The notes beneath the pieces are model-generated. The model did not search any database. It was not told the origin of the DNA and saw only the letters and a program-made list of their open reading frames with translations. Of a stretch of 11,695 bases of DNA, positions 7,799-11,695 are shown in pieces. The position numbers and the translations under genes were made by a program. Location: assembly GCA_016721925.1 (NCBI GenBank), contig JADKHE010000010.1, forward strand, positions 1-11,695, given 5' to 3'. The DNA is from Candidatus Skiveiella danica (GTDB taxonomy: Bacteria; Pseudomonadota; Gammaproteobacteria; Burkholderiales; Burkholderiaceae_C). How positions within the stretch are numbered: position 1 is the stretch's first letter; every line of letters begins with the position of its first letter.

Positions 7799-8292
7799 AA
7801 TCAACACGCCTTAACCCATTTCAGGTCTTGCGCGACCAATTGGCCATCATGAGTTTTTACGAGCGCTTCGAGCAGGTCGTCGCGCTCGTGCTGTCGGCGG
7901 TGATTGCCGTCATCATCGTGGTGTCGCTGTTCCAGCTCATCGCCATCGTCTTCACGCTGCTGGTCCTCGATGCCTTCAATCCCCTGGATCACAAGGTATT
8001 CCAGAGTGTGTTCGGCATGATCATGACGCTCTTGATCGCGATGGAGTTCAAGCATTCCATCGTGCGCGTGGCGCTGCGTCGGGACAGCATCATCCAGGTC
8101 AAGACCGTGATCCTCATCGGTCTGATCGCGCTGGCGCGCAAGTTCGTGATCCTCGACCCCGAGGCGAGCCCTGGCAAGATCGCCGCGCTTGCAGGCGCCA
8201 CGCTGGCTCTGGGTGCGACCTACTGGCTGCTGCGCAAGCGCGGCGACCGCGCCGCCGAGACCTCTGAACATGACCCGTCATCATCCCAGTGA
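7795..8292 (+). CDS. psiE: PsiE-family membrane protein (phosphate-starvation-inducible E)
   Basis: Small inner-membrane protein of unknown biochemical function; E. coli psiE is induced by phosphate starvation. The 165-residue product has the family's four hydrophobic helices, at about 27-58, 69-85, 100-120 and 126-146. Conserved polar features sit between them: FYERFEQ at the N-terminal edge (21-27), MEFKHS (83-88) and the ALARKFVILD turn (112-121). The C-terminal 20 residues are polar. The ATG overlaps the kefB stop (ATGA) and has GGGAG (7781-7785) 9 bases upstream, so it is translated in the same operon. Published tLST maps leave this position as a hypothetical or PsiE protein. The first ~20 residues are basic and cytoplasmic by the positive-inside rule. 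Nothing in the sequence shows a Pho box or phosphate control here. Confidence 0.88.
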   Translation: MKSTRLNPFQVLRDQLAIMSFYERFEQVVALVLSAVIAVIIVVSLFQLIAIVFTLLVLDAFNPLDHKVFQSVFGMIMTLLIAMEFKHSIVRVALRRDSIIQVKTVILIGLIALARKFVILDPEASPGKIAALAGATLALGATYWLLRKRGDRAAETSEHDPSSSQ

Positions 8293-9235
8293 CCCGCGCG
8301 CGGCGTTGTTGCAACACCGCTGGCTCAACCGCCTGCAGACCGGGCTGTTGGTCCTGACCCTGGTCGGGATCGCAGCCGCCGCAGGGAGCCTGCTGTTCGG
8401 GGAAAGCGGCCTGTGGCTCGCGCTGTTTGCCGTTGCAGGCGCGTTGCTGCTGGAACCGGCAGCCGCGTCGGCGCTGAGCTTGCGCCTGTACCGCGTACGG
8501 GCCTTGCACCCGCAAGAAGCCCACGAGATGTGGGCCCTGTTGCGCGAGCTGCCCGCCCGTGCCGGTTTGCCCGCCACGCCGGTGCCGCACTACGTGCCCA
8601 GTGCCGTCGTCAACGCCTTCGCCACCGGATCGAAGCAGGAGGCATCGATCGCCCTCACCGATGGCCTGCTGCGCCGCCTGAGCCCACGCGAGCTGGCGGG
8701 TGTGCTCGCGCACGAGATCGCGCACATCGCCAGTGAGGATCTGCGCGTCATGGGGCTGGCGGATTCCGTCAGTCGCTTCACGAGCCTGCTGGCCCTCATG
8801 GGACAGATCGCGATCCTGCTCAACCTGCCCGCGCTGCTGGTTGGCGCGGCGGAGGTCTATTGGCCTGGTTTGTTGTTATTGGCCGCATCGCCCCAGCTGG
8901 CCCTGCTCGCACAGCTCGGCTTGTCTCGCGTGCGTGAGTTCGACGCTGACCGCCTCGCTGCGGAACTGACTGGCGACCCGCAGGGGCTGGCGTCCGCGCT
9001 GGCGAAAATCGAGCGGGTCAGCCGCTCCTGGCGCGCCTGGTTGTGGCCGGGATGGGGCAATCCCGAACCCTCCTGGTTGCGCACGCATCCGGCCACGCAA
9101 GAACGCATCTCACGCCTACTGACGTTGGCGCGTGGGCCAGCATCAGCGTTGCCACTCCACGCGCCCCATTTCTTGCCGGAATCCGCTGTGACGCCGCGCC
9201 CGCCGCGCTGGCGCCCGAGCGGGCTGTGGCGCTGA
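8270..9235 (+). CDS. M48-family zinc metalloprotease, HtpX-like, membrane-bound
   Basis: Peptidase related to HtpX/Ste24, which cleaves damaged membrane proteins and overlaps in function with FtsH. The 321-residue product has two N-terminal helices (about 22-42 and 46-68). A cytoplasmic catalytic domain follows with HEIAH (148-152) and the third zinc ligand in REFDAD (Glu223). Two more hydrophobic stretches lie between them (about 172-192 and 196-216), the standard HtpX arrangement. RTHPATQERI (271-280) is the conserved C-terminal motif. A Pro/Arg-rich tail (295-321) is unusual for HtpX. The ATG at 8270 was chosen because the longer frame from 8189 adds 27 residues that merely shadow psiE and precede the family's start. 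The 23-base overlap with psiE and weak binding site suggest translational coupling. All catalytic residues are present. It is the second of three proteases in this window. Confidence 0.88.
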   Translation: MTRHHPSDPRAALLQHRWLNRLQTGLLVLTLVGIAAAAGSLLFGESGLWLALFAVAGALLLEPAAASALSLRLYRVRALHPQEAHEMWALLRELPARAGLPATPVPHYVPSAVVNAFATGSKQEASIALTDGLLRRLSPRELAGVLAHEIAHIASEDLRVMGLADSVSRFTSLLALMGQIAILLNLPALLVGAAEVYWPGLLLLAASPQLALLAQLGLSRVREFDADRLAAELTGDPQGLASALAKIERVSRSWRAWLWPGWGNPEPSWLRTHPATQERISRLLTLARGPASALPLHAPHFLPESAVTPRPPRWRPSGLWR

Positions 9236-9247
9236 TTGCCTATCAAC

Positions 9248-9253
9248 AGGAGA
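9248..9253 (+). promoter_or_regulatory. Ribosome binding site deciding the HtrA-family start
   Basis: AGGAGA lies 6 bases before the ATG at 9260. An earlier in-frame ATG at 9236 directly after the M48 stop has no such site, so the protein starting MAYPDPYARP is preferred. Confidence 0.75.
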
Positions 9254-9259
9254 CTTCTC

Positions 9260-10411
9260 ATGGCCTACCCCGACCCGTACGCGCGCCCGCCACAGGACCA
9301 CTTTATCCGTCGCTGGCTCTTCATCACCGCCTGCATTGCCGCGCTCATGCTGTTCTGGCAGTTCCTGCCCGCCATCGAGGCCTGGTTCAGTCCGCGCGAA
9401 GCGGCAGAGCGCACCGTCACGCCGCGTGGCGATCTGGCCGCTGATGAAAAGGCCAACATCGAACTGTTCGAGAAATCGCGCGCCTCGGTGGTCTACATCA
9501 CCACCGCGCAGCTGGTGCGCGACGTCTGGACGCGCAATGTCTTCTCCGTGCCTCGTGGCACGGGATCGGGCTTCATCTGGGACGACGCCGGCCATGTCGT
9601 CACCAACTTCCACGTCATCCAGGGCGCGTCCGAAGCCACCGTCAAGCTTGCCGACGGTCGCGACTACCAGGCCGCACTGGTGGGGACGAGCCCAGCGCAC
9701 GACATCGCCGTGCTCAAGATTGGCGTCGGTTTCAAGCGCCCGCCGGCCGTGCCGGTCGGCACCAGTGCCGACCTCAAGGTGGGTCAGAAGGTGTTCGCTA
9801 TCGGCAACCCCTTCGGCCTGGACTGGACGCTCACCACCGGCATCGTCTCCGCGCTTGACCGCTCGTTACCCGGAGAAGCGGGCGGCCCGGCCATCGATCA
9901 CCTGATCCAGACCGACGCCGCCATCAACCCTGGCAACTCGGGCGGGCCGCTGCTCGATTCGGCAGGAAGGCTCATCGGCATCAACACGGCGATCTATAGC
10001 CCCTCCGGCGCCTCGGCCGGGATTGGTTTCGCCGTGCCGGTGGACACCGTCATGCGCGTAGTCCCGCAACTCATCAAGACCGGTAAGTACATCCGTCCGG
10101 CGCTGGGCATTGAGGTGGACGAACAGCTCAATCAGCGCCTGCTGGCGCTGACTGGAAGCAAGGGCGTGTTCGTGTTGCGTGTTACCCCTGGTTCGGCAGC
10201 GCACAAGGCCGGCCTCGCGGGTGTCGAAGTCACGCCGCAAGGCATCGTGCCGGGCGACCGCATCATCGATGTTGATGGCCAGGCGACGGACGATGTGGCC
10301 AAGCTGCTCGCGCGGCTAGACGACAGGAAGGTCGGCGATGTGGTGGTCTTGTCAGTGGAGCGGGCCGGCAAATCGCGCGAGGTGCGTGTGGAGCTGCAAC
10401 CCGGGAATTGA
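9260..10411 (+). CDS. degP: HtrA/DegP-family serine protease with membrane anchor and single PDZ domain
   Basis: Envelope protease that removes misfolded periplasmic proteins. The 383-residue product has an N-terminal anchor (about 18-36, RRW before a hydrophobic helix) with no obvious cleavage site. The trypsin-like domain is about 65-272 with triad His118 (TNFHV), Asp148 (AHDIAVLKIG) and Ser227 in GNSGGPLLD (225-233). TGSGFIWDDAGHVVTN (101-116) and GNPFGLDWTLTTGIVSA (182-198) are signature segments. One PDZ domain covers about 279-381, with PGDRIIDVDG (331-340). Island literature names this gene degP, but one PDZ plus an uncleaved anchor matches DegS-like layout better than DegP (cleaved signal, two PDZ). 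The Q-linker and LA loop typical of DegP are short here. It ends the island operon; no clear terminator follows. All catalytic residues are intact. Confidence 0.93.
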   Translation: MAYPDPYARPPQDHFIRRWLFITACIAALMLFWQFLPAIEAWFSPREAAERTVTPRGDLAADEKANIELFEKSRASVVYITTAQLVRDVWTRNVFSVPRGTGSGFIWDDAGHVVTNFHVIQGASEATVKLADGRDYQAALVGTSPAHDIAVLKIGVGFKRPPAVPVGTSADLKVGQKVFAIGNPFGLDWTLTTGIVSALDRSLPGEAGGPAIDHLIQTDAAINPGNSGGPLLDSAGRLIGINTAIYSPSGASAGIGFAVPVDTVMRVVPQLIKTGKYIRPALGIEVDEQLNQRLLALTGSKGVFVLRVTPGSAAHKAGLAGVEVTPQGIVPGDRIIDVDGQATDDVAKLLARLDDRKVGDVVVLSVERAGKSREVRVELQPGN

Positions 10412-10509
10412 TTGAACTGAACCTGTGGATCAGGCGGTAGTGCAGCGTCGCGGCGATTGAGGTTCTCGGGTCTTCGGCCAGGTAGCGTTCCGCCTCAACC
10501 TCCGTAATT

Positions 10510-10540
10510 TTCGGATGCGATCTGCCTATCCGAATAGGCA
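10510..10540 (+). promoter_or_regulatory. Overlapping, mutually exclusive inverted repeats
   Basis: TGCCTAT (10523-10529) and ATAGGCA (10534-10540) form a perfect 7-bp hairpin with a 4-base loop. TTCGGAT (10510-10516) and ATCCGAA (10528-10534) form another perfect 7-bp stem with an 11-base loop; the two share bases and cannot coexist. The dyads lie about 105 bases before the LysR start and could be operator half-sites. No clear T-N11-A LysR box was recognised. Confidence 0.4.
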
Positions 10541-10632
10541 AGCATGCAACGCCGGAACCTCTTGCCAATCATCGAAGGAGAAAGCGAGGCGCAATCCGCA
10601 TGAGGTGGACGCAGGCCAGGAACGAGGCAAAC

Positions 10633-10638
10633 AGGAGG
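10633..10638 (+). promoter_or_regulatory. Ribosome binding site for the LysR gene with TTG start
   Basis: A perfect AGGAGG sits 5 bases before a TTG codon at 10644. Starting there gives an N-terminus of MELRLLRYF, matching LysR proteins exactly, whereas the open frame extends upstream without similarity. Confidence 0.75.
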
Positions 10639-10643
10639 CCGCA

Positions 10644-11538
10644 TTGGAACTCAGACTACTGCGCTATTTCGTTGCGGTCGCGGAAGAACTGCATTTCGCG
10701 CGAGCGGCCGAGCGCCTTGGCGTAGAACAATCGCCTGTGTCGCGCGCAATGCGAAATCTCGAAGCCACGCTCGGCGTGCAGTTGTTCGACCGCAGCGCGC
10801 ACCAGACGCGACTGACCTGGGCCGGTCAAGTGTTCCTCGGTGAGTGCCGGCGCGTGCTGGCCACCGTGGAGCAGGCGGTGAGTGCCGCAAAGGCGGCGGC
10901 GCAGGGCTATCAGGGTTATCTGCGCATCGCCATCTGCGACAGCTTGGCGCAGCCCCGCATCGCCACCTTGCTGGCACGCAGCCGCGAGGATGAGCCCGAG
11001 CTGGAGATTCGCGTCTTCGAGCTGCCTTTCGCGCAGCAGCTCAAGGACGCTGCACGACGATCTGCTGGACATCGGCTTTGCGTTGTCAAACGCGGTACAT
11101 GATGGCCTCGTCGCCGAGCCGGTGTGGACCGATCCGCTGTCGGTGATCGTGCCCGCACGCCACCCCTTGTTGGCGCACGCGGAAGTGCCATTGGATGAAG
11201 CCTTGAAGTTTCCGTTGGTACTGTGCCATCCGGACGCGGGATCGGGCTGCCACCACCAGATCCAGGCGGTGCTTCAAGGTGCGTCCAAGCCGCTCAAGCT
11301 GGTAGATCAGGTGACGAGCCTAGGCGTGATGCTGACTCTGGTCGGTGCCGGTTATGGCCTAGGTTTCGCCATTGCCTCGCAGGTGCAGACCCTGAACCGC
11401 CCCGACATAACCGTTCGCCCCTTGGCCGGCACGCCGCCCATGCTGTCCACCTACCTGCTGCGCCGCAGCGCCGAACCCTCTGAGCCCATGAAGCGGTTTC
11501 TGCAGCGCGCCCGCGAGGTTCCTGCCAAAGGGAGATGA
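10644..11538 (+). pseudogene. LysR-type transcriptional regulator, frameshifted
   Basis: LysR regulators pair an N-terminal winged helix-turn-helix with an effector-binding domain. From the TTG at 10644 the first frame gives a full DNA-binding domain (ELRLLRYFVAVAEELHF, then RAAERLGVEQSPVSRAMRNLE) and the start of the effector domain (YQGYLRIAICDSLAQPRIATLL). Near 11043-11050 the reading shifts: the first frame continues only 18 residues to a stop at 11102. The following sequence in another frame resumes LysR homology at once (LHDDLLDIGFAL, then VPARHPLLAHAEVPLDEALKFPLV) and continues to 11538. A single extra base, or two missing, explains it, so the shift is either a recent mutation or a sequencing error. 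The restored length, about 297 residues, is normal. The HTH (EELHFARAAERLGVEQSPVSRA) resembles LysR proteins often carried near integrative elements, an inference. The effector is unknown. Confidence 0.8.
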
Positions 11539-11695
11539 ACCGGCCTCGTGACGTTGAGGGCTCGGGTACATTGGCTACTGCTGGCTGTCCATGGCTCGCA
11601 CTGGACTTGCTCGGAGCGCGCGTTGACCAAGCGTGGTTTTTCAGTCCATAATTATGTCCATCTCGGTCCGCCGAGTGCGGAAACTCGTTATCAAT
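11539..11695 (+). other. Gene-free 3' end of the window
   Basis: 157 bases without an open frame that resembles a protein. The first half is GC-rich and featureless. The second half becomes AT-richer and contains a promoter-like sequence, suggesting that a gene on the + strand starts soon after the window. No transposon inverted repeat or tRNA attachment site was recognised. Confidence 0.5.
11623..11652 (+). promoter_or_regulatory. Candidate sigma-70 promoter reading out of the window
   Basis: TTGACC (11623-11628) and CATAAT (11647-11652) match the -35 and -10 consensus at five of six bases each, separated by 18 bases. The -10 lies in a perfect 10-base palindrome, CATAATTATG (11647-11656), which would let a dimeric regulator occlude it or let a promoter work on either strand. 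Confidence 0.4.

Larger units (their letters stand above)
10412..10643 (+). other. Non-coding spacer between the island operon and the LysR gene
   Basis: This 232-base stretch holds no convincing gene. It contains no T-tailed terminator after the protease stop. A GAGGTT/AACCTC inverted repeat spans about 10457-10500, and a pair of competing short hairpins lies at 10510-10540. An open minus-strand frame crosses part of it but runs into the protease gene and is not supported. The spacer probably marks an island boundary or a rearranged junction, and holds the upstream region of the regulator. Confidence 0.5.

Noticed and set aside
8189..8269. A longer N-terminus for the M48 peptidase starting at 8189
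   Set aside because: The extra residues lie wholly within psiE coding sequence, resemble nothing in the family, and the first membrane helix is already complete from 8270.
10263..10568. A minus-strand open frame crossing the spacer and the end of the HtrA-family gene
   Set aside because: The part in the spacer looks mildly protein-like, but the frame runs into the protease gene's 3' end, has no binding site, and I recognise no family. It could be a gene remnant but cannot be supported.
11539..11695. Transposon end or attachment site at the window's end
   Set aside because: I compared it with remembered Tn3-family terminal repeats and tRNA-like ends and saw no match; only a promoter-like sequence and a palindrome are supported.

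Overview
The window is the 3' two-thirds of a protein-quality-control and stress-tolerance island of the kind described as the locus of heat resistance (LHR), also called the transmissible locus of stress tolerance (tLST) or TLPQC. This identification rests on gene content and order: ftsH, small heat-shock protein, two yfdX genes, hdeD, an unnamed regulator-like gene, thioredoxin, kefB, psiE, M48 protease and a degP-type protease, all on the + strand. In published islands the genes expected further upstream (the ClpG/ClpK disaggregase and another small heat-shock protein) would lie before base 1. The high GC content, codon use and gene families suggest a beta- or gammaproteobacterium such as Pseudomonas or a Burkholderiales genus. 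Because the island moves between hosts, the sequence does not fix the species.

Layout: 2-1252 is the 5'-truncated ATPase and metalloprotease part of FtsH. Positions 1331-1789 encode a small heat-shock protein. Two YfdX paralogues follow, one with a signal peptide (1812-2726) and one without (2829-3716). A strong GC-rich hairpin (3736-3758) separates them from the HdeD-like membrane protein (3813-4424). A dyad-symmetric leader (4442-4482) precedes an unusual gene (4504-5649) whose product reads as a ribosome-hibernation (HPF/RaiA-like) domain joined to a degenerate sigma-70-like module. This gene overlaps a tight cassette: zinc-ribbon thioredoxin (5639-6079), KefB-like K+/H+ antiporter (6083-7798), PsiE (7795-8292), M48 peptidase (8270-9235) and a membrane-anchored HtrA-family protease (9260-10411). 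Beyond a 232-base non-coding stretch with competing small hairpins lies a LysR-type regulator broken by a frameshift (10644-11538). The last 157 bases hold no gene but contain a good promoter-like sequence reading out of the window.

The genes form a layered defence: chaperoning (sHSP, YfdX), proteolysis in cytoplasm, membrane and periplasm (FtsH, M48, HtrA), redox control (Trx), ion and pH control (KefB, HdeD), and possibly translation or transcription control (the HPF/sigma-like fusion). Base composition is mosaic. The ftsH end and the trx-degP cassette are very GC-rich, while hdeD and the start of the fusion gene are clearly lower, suggesting assembly from modules of different origin. No tRNA, rRNA, CRISPR array or complete insertion sequence was seen.
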